NCBI GenBank assembly: GCA_020721025.1
Contig: DYNO01000108.1
Span: 1-11,285, forward strand
DNA: 11,285 nucleotides
DNA from: Thiomargarita sp.
Lineage (GTDB): Bacteria; Pseudomonadota; Gammaproteobacteria; Beggiatoales; Beggiatoaceae
Direction: 5' to 3'
Shown here piece after piece: positions 1-6,713 of this stretch (position 1 is the stretch's first letter; each line of letters opens with the position of its first letter). The notes below the pieces were generated by a model, which searched no databases, had not been told where the DNA came from, and worked only from the letters and a program-made list of their open reading frames with translations. The translations under genes were made by a program, and so were the position numbers.

Positions 1-2414
1 ACGATCACCACTTTTTTCACTGTCTTGCCGTCGAGATGCTTCTGCACATTTTCTTCGGTCAATGCAAGTTGTTCAATCACTTGATTTTCTGCATTCACTG
101 CCACTGTGATTTTACCACGCAATTTGCCATTCACCTGCACCACCAGTTCGATTTCATCCTTAATCAACGCTGTTGCATCCGCTTGAGGAAAAGCCACATC
201 AATCACCAGCCCGTCATGTCCCAAAATTTCCCATAACGTTTGCGTGACATGCGGCACGATGGGCGACAACATCAACACAATCGCTTCTAAACCTTCCTGC
301 ATGATCGCAACCGTTTGTGGCGTTTTTTCAGCACGTTGCAGCGCGTTCAACAATTCCATCATCGCCGCGATTGCCGTGTTAAACGTGTAACGTCTGCCGA
401 TATCATCATTCACTTTTACAATCGTTTCATGCACTTGTCGCCGCAACGCTTTTTCAGTCGCACTTAAATTCGCCACCTCCAACGCCACTTGTTCGCTATA
501 TACATGTTCATAAACGATTTTCCACAGCCGTTTTAAAAAGCGAAATGCCCCTTCAACCCCGCTGTCCGACCACTCCAACGATTGCTCCGGCGGCGCGGCA
601 AACATGGTGAACAAACGCACGGTATCTGCGCCATATTGCTCAATTAACGCTTGTGGATCAACAGTGTTGCCCTTCGATTTCGACATTTTTGTGCCATCTT
701 TCAACACCATACCCTGCGTCAATAAATTGGTGAATGGCTCGTTGCAATGACTGATCAACCCTTCGTCACGCATCAGTTTGTGGAAAAAGCGCGCATACAA
801 AAGATGCAAAATCGCATGTTCAATCCCGCCGACATATTGATCAACAGGCAACCAATAATCGACTTTTGCTTTATCTAACATGCCCTTGTCGAAATCTTTA
901 CATGCAAAACGCGCATAATACCAAGAAGACTCCATAAAGGTGTCAAAAGTATCCGTTTCCCGTTTCGCGGGCTTGCCACAGATTGGACAAGTGACAGTGT
1001 AGAAATTAGGATCACGTTTGATCGGCGAGGCGGGCCCGTCCATAACGACATCTTCAGGTAAAACAACGGGTAACTGCGACTCAGGAACGGGAACAGTGCC
1101 ACAAATATCGCATTCAATCATCGGAATCGGACAGCCCCAATAACGTTGTCGTGACACGCCCCAATCGCGCAACCGATAGTTAATTTTGCGTTGTCCTAAA
1201 TCGTGACTTTCTAAATATTCAGCAATTGAAACAAAGGCTTGTGCAGAAGTGAGATCGCTAAATTGTCCAGAATCCACCAAAACACCTTTTTCAACCATCG
1301 CAGCATCTAATTGAGCAAGTTTGCCGTGTTCTGGCTGAATAATGACTTGTTTGATGGGAAGCTGATATTTTTGAGCAAATTCAAAATCCCGTTGATCATG
1401 TGCAGGTACGGACATCACCGCCCCAGAACCGTAGCCCATCAACACGAAATTTGCAACCCAAACAGGCACTTCTGCACCGGTGATCGGATGTGTCGCCCGT
1501 AAACCCGTGTCCATGCCGCGTTTTTCCATTGTTTCCATCGCAGCTTCCGCGACTTCGGCTTGTTTGCAACTGCTTAAAAATTCAGCCAATTCTGGATGAT
1601 TCACCGCAGCACGCATTGCCACCGGATGTTCCGCAGCAATCGCCATATACGTGACACCCATGAGGGTATCGGGGCGGGTGGTGAACACGGTTAAATTTTC
1701 ATCGCCCAATTTGAAGTGAATTTCGACCCCTTCCGATTGCCCAATCCAATTGCGTTGCATGATTTTGACCGCTTCGGGCCAGCCGCTCAAGGTGTCTAAA
1801 TCTTTCAGCAATTCATCGGCATACGCCGTAATTTTGAGAAACCATTGTGGAATTTCTCGCCGCTCGACCACCGCCCCCGACCGCCAGCCACGCCCATCAA
1901 TCACCTGTTCATTGGCAAGCACAGTTTGATCGACGGGATCCCAGTTGACGGGAGACGTTTTTTTATAGACCAAGCCCTTTTTATAGAGTTGGATAAAAAG
2001 CCATTGTTCCCAGCGGTAATAATCGACATCGCAGGTGGCAATTTCGCGTGACCAGTCGTAAGCAAAACCGAGTTTTTTCAATTGGTTGCGCATGTAGGCG
2101 ATGTTTTCGCGTGTCCATTTGCCGGGCGCGACGGAATTTTGAATGGCGGCGTTTTCAGCGGGGAGTCCGAATGCGTCCCAACCCATTGGCTGTAATACGT
2201 TTTTGCCCTTCATGCGTTGGTAGCGGGCAATCACGTCGCCGATGGTGTAATTACGGACGTGTCCCATGTGGAGTTTGCCGCTGGGATAGGGGAACATTGA
2301 GAGGCAGTAGAATTTTTCTTTGCTTGTATCTTCAGTGACTTGGAAAACTTGGGCGTGTTGCCAGCGTTGTTGTACTTCGGTTTCAATCGTTTTGGGGGAG
2401 TAGTGTTCTTGCAT
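1..2414 (-). CDS. leuS: Leucyl-tRNA synthetase, C-terminus cut by the window edge
   Basis: Class I aminoacyl-tRNA synthetase that charges tRNA-Leu with leucine in the cytoplasm. Reading from 2414 downward gives 804 codons without a stop. The HIGH motif is HMGH at residues 49-52, inside the typical MFPYPSGKLHMGHVRNYTIG context. The CP1 editing domain has TTRPDT at 245-250 and a GSGAVMSVPAHDQRD segment. Two CxxC pairs (C435/C438 and C476/C479) look like a zinc site, and KMSKS is at 576-580. The end reads into the usual LDGKTVKKVV tail, so only about ten residues are missing. The start is sure because MQEHYSPKTIE matches the usual LeuS N-terminus. Oddly, no Shine-Dalgarno stands before the ATG: the preceding bases are aaatcacaactc, which belong to a direct repeat shared with the upstream toxin-antitoxin unit. 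Confidence 0.98.
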   Translation of the reverse strand, partial: MQEHYSPKTIETEVQQRWQHAQVFQVTEDTSKEKFYCLSMFPYPSGKLHMGHVRNYTIGDVIARYQRMKGKNVLQPMGWDAFGLPAENAAIQNSVAPGKWTRENIAYMRNQLKKLGFAYDWSREIATCDVDYYRWEQWLFIQLYKKGLVYKKTSPVNWDPVDQTVLANEQVIDGRGWRSGAVVERREIPQWFLKITAYADELLKDLDTLSGWPEAVKIMQRNWIGQSEGVEIHFKLGDENLTVFTTRPDTLMGVTYMAIAAEHPVAMRAAVNHPELAEFLSSCKQAEVAEAAMETMEKRGMDTGLRATHPITGAEVPVWVANFVLMGYGSGAVMSVPAHDQRDFEFAQKYQLPIKQVIIQPEHGKLAQLDAAMVEKGVLVDSGQFSDLTSAQAFVSIAEYLESHDLGQRKINYRLRDWGVSRQRYWGCPIPMIECDICGTVPVPESQLPVVLPEDVVMDGPASPIKRDPNFYTVTCPICGKPAKRETDTFDTFMESSWYYARFACKDFDKGMLDKAKVDYWLPVDQYVGGIEHAILHLLYARFFHKLMRDEGLISHCNEPFTNLLTQGMVLKDGTKMSKSKGNTVDPQALIEQYGADTVRLFTMFAAPPEQSLEWSDSGVEGAFRFLKRLWKIVYEHVYSEQVALEVANLSATEKALRRQVHETIVKVNDDIGRRYTFNTAIAAMMELLNALQRAEKTPQTVAIMQEGLEAIVLMLSPIVPHVTQTLWEILGHDGLVIDVAFPQADATALIKDEIELVVQVNGKLRGKITVAVNAENQVIEQLALTEENVQKHLDGKTVKKVVI

Positions 2415-2416
2415 GA

Positions 2417-2488
2417 GTTGTGATTTAAATACGAGTCTTATGAGGCTGAAAGGTTAGTTCATATCCTATCACGTTTCAAAACATCGTA
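2417..2488. repeat. 72-bp direct repeat, copy A (leuS leader)
   Basis: This stretch is repeated at 3182-3253 in the same orientation, exactly 765 bp away, with three mismatches in 72 positions and a perfectly identical core of 53 bp (2430-2482). The copy stops two bases from the leuS ATG, so it forms the leuS 5' leader. The other copy lies upstream of the antitoxin gene. Together they bracket the whole toxin-antitoxin unit. Confidence 0.95.
2451..2479 (-). promoter_or_regulatory. Candidate sigma-70 promoter of leuS within the repeat
   Basis: On the minus strand, TTGAAA (2474-2479) is followed after 17 bases by TAACCT (2451-2456). The -35 is good. The -10 keeps only the three most conserved positions (TA...T). 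The same pair lies in the second repeat copy upstream of the antitoxin, which fits a duplicated promoter/leader. Functional assignment is inference. Confidence 0.35.
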
Positions 2489-2508
2489 CTGAGTTCACAT
2501 TCATAGTT

Positions 2509-2531
2509 TGAGATTAGATTGACACATCTCA
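2509..2531 (-). terminator. Weak hairpin after the toxin gene
   Basis: A 6-bp stem TGAGAT/ATCTCA with an 11-nt loop lies between the toxin stop codon and repeat copy A. There is no T-run after it on the minus strand, so it is at best a weak transcript end or an RNA-stabilising structure. Read-through into leuS is possible. Confidence 0.2.
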
Positions 2532-2538
2532 TTTAGTT

Positions 2539-2949
2539 TTAACTGAGGGAGAGCCAATCTTCTACTTGTAGCAGTGGTACGCGGGCAAATTCTCTGATGT
2601 TATGAGTAACTACAATGAGTCCACTGGCTCTCGCAATAGCAGCAATGAACAGATCATTAGCCCCAATAGGTGTACCCGCCGTCGTCAGAATTGCTCTGAT
2701 TTCCCCATAATGTTCTACAGCCTGATCATCGAACGGTAAACTGGTCACTTGAGAAAAAAATTCGCGCAGAACGGATTGATTCGCAACCACTTTTTCACTT
2801 TTACATGCTCCGTACCATAATTCAGCTTTCACGGGTGCACATAACTTAATGTTTTCTAAGCCAACTTCAGATATTTTTGCAGTGACTTTAGGATGTTTTT
2901 TGAAGAAAGCAATGCAGGTGTTTGTATCCAATAAATAACACATCACCAT
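2539..2949 (-). CDS. vapC: VapC-type PIN-domain toxin (ribonuclease) of a type II toxin-antitoxin pair
   Basis: A 136-residue PIN-domain protein, the usual length for VapC/FitB-like toxins, which are Mg-dependent ribonucleases that cut tRNA or rRNA when the antitoxin is lost. Visible acidic residues are D8 in YLLDTNTCIAFF, E43 in APVKAELWYGA and D99 in GANDLFIAAIA. The C-terminal block VVTHNIREFARV...LQVEDW (from 113) is a family hallmark. All expected active-site positions seem present, so it is probably functional. The first ATG overlaps the antitoxin stop by 7 bases, and an in-frame ATG two codons later (2943) is an alternative start. The overlap indicates translational coupling behind the antitoxin. 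The target RNA cannot be inferred. Confidence 0.92.
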   Translation of the reverse strand: MVMCYLLDTNTCIAFFKKHPKVTAKISEVGLENIKLCAPVKAELWYGACKSEKVVANQSVLREFFSQVTSLPFDDQAVEHYGEIRAILTTAGTPIGANDLFIAAIARASGLIVVTHNIREFARVPLLQVEDWLSLS

Positions 2950-3158
2950 GTATCCCTTTCTTGTAAATCAAGTTTTTCTATTTCTGGAAAATCAGGAATA
3001 CTCCCTGCAAAACGTTCTATAAATTCTTGTGTAGTCAGAGATTTTAGAAGGGGGGCTTGATTCTGTGTTTCAATTGCTGTAATAAAGTTCAAAACTTCCA
3101 ATGCTTTATCAGAGGGCAGTCGTTTTGCGTGTTGATAAATTTCTTCAGCGATGTTCAT
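2943..3158 (-). CDS. Antitoxin of the VapBC-type pair (DUF2281-like)
   Basis: A 71-residue acidic protein placed directly before the PIN toxin and overlapping it by 7 bases. The N-terminal pattern AEEIYQHAKRLPSDKALEVL followed by NFITAIE resembles the DUF2281-type antitoxins, whose helical LP..A.EVL.FI segment precedes a flexible toxin-binding tail (here AGSIPDFPEIEKL, residues 51-63). The start is well supported: AGGAGG lies about 10 bases upstream of the ATG. Such antitoxins neutralise the toxin by covering its active site, and the pair usually represses its own promoter. The upstream 72-bp repeat would then be the operator/promoter region, though this is not shown by the sequence. No DNA-binding fold is obvious in so short a protein. 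Confidence 0.8.
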   Translation of the reverse strand: MNIAEEIYQHAKRLPSDKALEVLNFITAIETQNQAPLLKSLTTQEFIERFAGSIPDFPEIEKLDLQERDTW

Positions 3159-3181
3159 CCTTATTCCTCCTGCTCATGTAG

Positions 3182-3253
3182 GTTGTGATTGAAGTACGAG
3201 TCTTATGAGGCTGAAAGGTTAGTTCATATCCTATCACGTTTCAAAACGTCGTA
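3182..3253. repeat. 72-bp direct repeat, copy B (antitoxin leader)
   Basis: Second copy of the 2417-2488 repeat, with the identical 53-bp core at 3195-3247. It ends 23 bases before the antitoxin start codon; an AGGAGG-containing segment absent from the leuS copy fills the gap. Unit period including the toxin-antitoxin genes is 765 bp. Confidence 0.95.
3216..3244 (-). promoter_or_regulatory. Candidate promoter of the toxin-antitoxin operon
   Basis: TTGAAA (3239-3244), 17-base spacer, TAACCT (3216-3221) on the minus strand. It is identical to the candidate in front of leuS because both lie in the direct repeat. The -10 is poor, so confidence is limited. Confidence 0.35.
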
Positions 3254-3280
3254 GTAAATTCTAATTTACCTGAATGATGC

Positions 3281-3309
3281 TTGACATCTAATTGATATTG
3301 GTGTAAAGT
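3281..3309 (+). promoter_or_regulatory. Strong sigma-70 promoter for the nuclease gene
   Basis: A perfect -35 box TTGACA (3281-3286), a 17-base spacer and TAAAGT as -10 (3304-3309) lie about 70 bases upstream of the nuclease start. It is divergent from the toxin-antitoxin promoter region, so the two units are probably transcribed independently. Confidence 0.65.
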
Positions 3310-3377
3310 TCGGATGCCTGTTATGGCACTGTTAAATTTGTAAAACTACCCATAACTCTCCAAATAAAGGACTGATA

Positions 3378-4394
3378 ATGCAAATAGAATTACATGACGA
3401 CAAAGCAATCAAAATTCTTGAACCGTTTTCTGAACAAGAACGAGCAAATGTCGCTGCAAAGTACATTGTGCTTGGTCATGAAGTTATTCACTATGCCCAA
3501 ATTTCCACTAATCAGCAAAATATACAGGAATATTTTACGCCTGTTACAAGTCAACTGTTCTCCACAATGGATTCCATTGTAAAGGACGTTTCTCATAAAC
3601 TGGAATTATCTCGTAAGGAATTGGAGGGAAAGATACCTCAAACAGTGAGTACCGAACTGAATAAATTAACTGACCCAATTTCACGGTTGGATCAAGTCGT
3701 AACTTCGCTCAATGCGCTTCAATCCACGCTAAATAATACCCTTGCCACAGTAACAAAATCCTCTAAAAAAGGGGCGATTTCAGAAGAAATAATTTTTCGA
3801 TCCCTACAGGATACTTTCAGAGAAGATAGCCTTGAAAACGTATCTGCGCAAGGGCGATTTACCGATATTGTAGCTACTCCAAAAGTTGTACCCCAACCCA
3901 TTTATATGGAGATTAAGAATTACGCTAATCCTGTTCCATCTGCGGAAGTTGATAAATTTTGGAGAGACTTGGATGCTCGTAATGCAATCATTGGCTGTTT
4001 TGTTTCTGTGAAAACCTCAATTACCAAGGTAACTTCTGATTTTAAAATTGTAGCCAATGGCAGCAAAATAGGGGTATTTGTTGTGTCCGAAGAAATGTCT
4101 GGACAGGGACATATTTGGGCATATATGACTGCTCGCAAAATTTTAGAGGTTATGTCTCCACCTGATGTTTCTACTGAAATATCTGGGAAAGCTGAGTGGG
4201 TGGCAGGATTACTAAATGGTCGTTTACAAGAATTCAAGCGGAGTTTGCAAGATTTTGAAAAATTGGAAAATGAGTTGCAAAAGTCACGAGACACCATTGA
4301 CAAAAGTTTGCACAGTGTTACTAAACAAGTAACAACTCTCAAAACCAAACTGGAATTTCTGGTTGATACATCGTTGCGCGAATTTAAAGTGTAA
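3378..4394 (+). CDS. Predicted PD-(D/E)XK-fold nuclease with flanking helical regions, uncharacterised
   Basis: A 338-residue soluble protein with no signal peptide; the family is not one I can name. Residues 55-125 are long, heptad-like helices. Residues 132-215 carry a restriction-endonuclease-like signature: G132...E136, then D163 in GRFTDIVATPK, then E178-x-K180 in IYMEIKNY, matching the D...ExK metal site with a preceding helix Glu. Residues 275-330 form a second coiled-coil-like stretch. The order helical arm-nuclease core recalls RmuC, but RmuC landmarks such as its long conserved core and membrane anchor are not seen. AAAGGA six bases before the ATG is a good ribosome binding site, and a strong promoter precedes it. 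It sits between two toxin loci and next to IS debris, consistent with a defence or mobile-DNA-processing role (inference). Confidence 0.75.
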   Translation: MQIELHDDKAIKILEPFSEQERANVAAKYIVLGHEVIHYAQISTNQQNIQEYFTPVTSQLFSTMDSIVKDVSHKLELSRKELEGKIPQTVSTELNKLTDPISRLDQVVTSLNALQSTLNNTLATVTKSSKKGAISEEIIFRSLQDTFREDSLENVSAQGRFTDIVATPKVVPQPIYMEIKNYANPVPSAEVDKFWRDLDARNAIIGCFVSVKTSITKVTSDFKIVANGSKIGVFVVSEEMSGQGHIWAYMTARKILEVMSPPDVSTEISGKAEWVAGLLNGRLQEFKRSLQDFEKLENELQKSRDTIDKSLHSVTKQVTTLKTKLEFLVDTSLREFKV

Positions 4395-4427
4395 CGTAAT
4401 CTGTGGTGTATTCCGTATTACTTATTC

Positions 4428-4743
4428 TCAGGGCTTGAAAATATGAAGAATCAGACCTTGTTCCTGTAGCGGAGTGAAATGCTTGCGATTTGCTGTCGCT
4501 AAGATTAATTTGTTTTCTATCGCTGTCGCTGCAATCAACGCATCTTCTGCACGGACACCATGCGACAAACTGTATTCTTCAACATAACCAGCGGCTCGTT
4601 TGCCAATATTTTCGTTAAATGGCAATATGTTAAAAGCAAACTTCGCCAAAAAATCCAAAATAATCGCATGTTGTCGTTTATTTAAGTGTTTTGCAGCATC
4701 TTGTAATAACTCCATAGCTCAATTCTTGCGGCAATCGCCATTG
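4428..4743 (-). pseudogene. Truncated, probably frameshifted VapC-type PIN toxin
   Basis: The open part (95 codons from the ATG at 4715) is the C-terminal two thirds of a PIN domain: ILPFNENIGKRAA, then RAEDALIAATAIENKLILAT, then NRKHFTPL. The Asp in EDALIAATA matches the third catalytic acid of the family, but the first Asp (LLDTN) region is absent. An in-frame TGA sits just upstream of the ATG. In another frame, just upstream, 4743-4718 reads SMAIAARIEL, which looks like the expected segment before LLQDAA, so a frameshift is likely near 4716. The homology stops where an inverted-repeat element begins at 4745, suggesting that insertion removed the 5' part. No antitoxin partner remains. A short functional protein cannot be excluded. 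Confidence 0.65.
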
Positions 4744-4781
4744 ATATAGTGTTCCTAAATCGTTTATAGATTTGCGGATAG

Positions 4782-4830
4782 ACAACCACTGTTGTACAAT
4801 TGGGTTAAATTGACAAAGTATTTAAAATAC
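4782..4830 (+). repeat. Two small palindromes upstream of the tnpB fragment
   Basis: ACAAC-cact-GTTGT (4782-4795) and the perfect palindrome GTATTT-A-AAATAC (4818-4830) precede the tnpB start. Hairpins in this position are what IS200/IS605 left ends use for single-strand recognition, so this may be a left-end remnant. They are short enough to be chance. Confidence 0.3.
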
Positions 4831-4841
4831 CGGATTAAGCC

Positions 4842-4952
4842 ATGTTATTAGCACATAAGATTGAATTGAGACCCACAGAAGAACAAAAAGAATACCTCAA
4901 TAGAGCAGTGTCAGACTCAGTGTATCGAGCTTCTGTGTTGACCAAGATATAA
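4842..4952 (+). pseudogene. N-terminal fragment of an IS200/IS605 TnpB (OrfB)
   Basis: The 36-codon reading frame begins MLLAHKIELRPTEEQKEYL, then NRA, the typical first 22 residues of TnpB proteins, the RNA-guided nucleases of IS200/IS605 elements. After residue 22 the similarity ends (VSDSVYRASVLTKI, then TAA), with no RuvC or zinc-finger parts in the following sequence. The fragment therefore seems to be the left end of an IS whose remainder was deleted. It has no obvious ribosome binding site and should not be functional. Confidence 0.7.
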
Positions 4953-4975
4953 GTGTTGTATTCATAACTGAATAA

Positions 4976-4995
4976 CATTTGTTTTCCTACAAATG
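4976..4995. repeat. Short hairpin at the inner edge of the right inverted repeat
   Basis: CATTTGT (4976-4982) and ACAAATG (4989-4995) form a perfect 7-bp stem around a 6-nt loop. The right arm overlaps the terminal inverted repeat of the small element, so the hairpin may be part of its end structure. The left end lacks an equal hairpin. Confidence 0.4.
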
Positions 4996-4996
4996 A

Positions 4997-5080
4997 TTTA
5001 AGATCACTATAGATATCGAGTTAGATTTAGCTAGGGGTAAAGATACTGATGGAACAATTGATTTATGGAAACTTCTCTAA
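4997..5080 (+). pseudogene. Possible 3' tail of an unrecognised gene
   Basis: After a TGA at 4994-4996 the frame runs 27 codons to a TAA at 5078. The part outside the inverted repeat reads DIELDLARGKDTDGTIDLW, then KLL, which looks protein-like and could be the C-terminus of a gene removed by the neighbouring element. It ends 18 bases before the next gene. No family was recognised, and a chance frame of this length is quite possible. The rest of 4953-5098 shows no convincing promoter for the gene at 5099. Confidence 0.2.
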
Positions 5081-5098
5081 TCTTTTTGGAGTATAAAT

Positions 5099-6697
5099 AT
5101 GAACTTGAAAACGTTAATTTGCTATTTTTGGTTTATTTGTGCTGCTCAGGCGAATGAAGGGGGGTTAGCAATCACGGTTGAGCCGAAAGATGCAGAAATT
5201 TACCTAAATGGGCAACTCAAAACAAACAGTAGTCCCAGCCATCTGATTCTATCTGAAGGAAAATATCAGGTCGAAGTGAAAAAATCTGGCATGAACACCG
5301 AAAGTTTTGAAATCATCGTACCTGCGGAAGGAACGGTTGTTAAAAAGGTGATGCTAACTCCAATCACTCCCCCACCTGTTATTGAGGCAAAACCAGATTT
5401 ACTTGCTTTGTTGAAACCTGAGCAGGGTAAATTTGAAACAGAACTTGAATTTCTACAACGTCGAACTAAGCTACTTATTAAATTTAATCAAGGAGTTGCC
5501 GCACATCAACCTGATTTTCAGATTGGCACAGTCACCCTTGATTATAACAATTATGATTTAGACAGCGGCACGTTTCCTGTTAAAATTCAATGGGCAAGTT
5601 GGGCAGAATCTTTTACTCATATTCAGAAATTGTTGCAACAAAACATTGCCGCGTTACGAGACGATGCTCAAAATTTGTGGCAGGAAGGACAGCAAAAACC
5701 ACTATTTGCTTATTTCAAATTGGGCAAACACGTCGCAGAAGTTGATAAAATTGTGTTAGTTGGCTCAAATAAAGAATGGCGAGTTGAACCCGTCACGGGA
5801 CATCTTTTCATTGTATTTCCTAGTTATTTCAGTGAGTTAGCGAATAAATTAATTGAATCCTATCAAAAGACATTCCCATATACTTTGACGCATCTCACCG
5901 CGACAGAGAATTTATTCGACCCATTATTAACCGGGAAGGCTAATTTAGTGATTTCTCCCCGTGAAATGACAGTGGAAGAACAGACTGTATTTAAAAACAA
6001 ATTTGAATATGAACCCACTGCAACCCCGATTGCGATGAAAATGTATGCAGTTTATGTACATAAAAGTAATCCGCTCACTTTTTTTACGATGCAAGGTTTG
6101 GATGCGATTTTTTCAACCACACGGGTTTGTGGGCTTTCTGAGTCGATTGACACTTGGGGGCAGGCGACAAAATTGCTCGAAAATACCTTGGGCAAAACTT
6201 ACCGTGTGATCAAAAATGCAACCAAGGATATTTTAGGGATACAAAAAACATGGGATGAATTACCAATCACACTTTTTGGTGTAAATTCAGAAAGTTTAGC
6301 CTATCCATTCTTTAAGCAATCTGTATTGTGTGGTGGGGATTTTAAAGCAACAGTAAAGCAACAAAAAGATCAAGAAATACTCGCGACTGTGAGCGGTGAT
6401 CGCCAAAATATTGGATTCGCGACCTTTCAAGAAGCCAATGAATATTCGTCGGTGCGGGCACTTTCTATTTATAATCAACAGGAAACAGGTATTTTTTCAT
6501 CAGGAGAAATTGATCCCACGAGAGAAAATGCCCTGTCTGGTAAATATCCATTGGCGCATTACATTTGGATTTATGTCAATAAACCCCCCACATCTATCCT
6601 ACCTCGGGTCGAGCAAGAATTACTTAATTTTGTGTTATCCCCCGTTGGACAAGAAATTTTGGGAACGTTAGGATTTATTCCATTGTCTGAACCATAG
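5099..6697 (+). CDS. Exported PEGA-domain / PstS-like substrate-binding fusion protein
   Basis: A 532-residue protein. Residues 1-18 are a signal peptide with a likely cut after AQA (18), with no lipobox Cys, so it is probably a soluble periplasmic protein. Residues 22-88 are a PEGA domain (AITVEPKDAEIYLNGQL ... GKYQVEVKKSGM), a surface-type beta domain. After a proline linker, residues 100-228 form a middle module (ETELEFLQRR...YDLDSGTFPVKIQW) of unknown function. Residues 233-530 resemble PstS-like periplasmic binding proteins: LFIVFPSYFSELANKLIESY, ANLVISPREMT, and a closing LSPVGQEILGTLGFIPL. No pst transport genes adjoin it, so ligand sensing or scaffolding is likelier than phosphate import. 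GGAG seven bases before the ATG supports the start. Confidence 0.8.
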   Translation: MNLKTLICYFWFICAAQANEGGLAITVEPKDAEIYLNGQLKTNSSPSHLILSEGKYQVEVKKSGMNTESFEIIVPAEGTVVKKVMLTPITPPPVIEAKPDLLALLKPEQGKFETELEFLQRRTKLLIKFNQGVAAHQPDFQIGTVTLDYNNYDLDSGTFPVKIQWASWAESFTHIQKLLQQNIAALRDDAQNLWQEGQQKPLFAYFKLGKHVAEVDKIVLVGSNKEWRVEPVTGHLFIVFPSYFSELANKLIESYQKTFPYTLTHLTATENLFDPLLTGKANLVISPREMTVEEQTVFKNKFEYEPTATPIAMKMYAVYVHKSNPLTFFTMQGLDAIFSTTRVCGLSESIDTWGQATKLLENTLGKTYRVIKNATKDILGIQKTWDELPITLFGVNSESLAYPFFKQSVLCGGDFKATVKQQKDQEILATVSGDRQNIGFATFQEANEYSSVRALSIYNQQETGIFSSGEIDPTRENALSGKYPLAHYIWIYVNKPPTSILPRVEQELLNFVLSPVGQEILGTLGFIPLSEP

Positions 6698-6713
6698 TTC
6701 TCTGAATTTATCT

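Larger units (their letters stand above)
4745..5011. mobile_element. Small element with 25-bp imperfect terminal inverted repeats (MITE-like)
   Basis: The left end (4745-4769, starting TATAGTGTTCCTAAATC) and the reverse complement of the right end (4987-5011, ending GATTTAAGATCACTATA) agree at 21 of 25 positions. Each end carries TA dinucleotides at its border, as expected for elements that duplicate TA on insertion (IS630/Tc1-mariner-like). The 267-bp interior has no complete gene but holds the start of a tnpB. A third copy of the end sequence lies at 10017-10037. It interrupts a PIN-toxin gene on the left. The class and any helper transposase are inference. Confidence 0.55.

Noticed and set aside
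875..2338. Open frames on both strands across the leuS region (for example 2048-2338 plus, 875-1117 minus in another frame)
   Set aside because: They overlap a strongly supported leuS with all catalytic motifs and show no family features.
3390..4348. Antisense frames within the nuclease gene (for example 3920-4348 minus)
   Set aside because: Cys- and Ser-rich translations without motifs, opposite a gene with promoter, ribosome binding site and nuclease signature.
4716..4830. Minus-strand peptide PIVQQWLSIRKSINDLGTLY in a third frame upstream of the PIN relic
   Set aside because: It runs through the inverted repeat and the tnpB leader, has no start or family match, and is most likely a chance frame.
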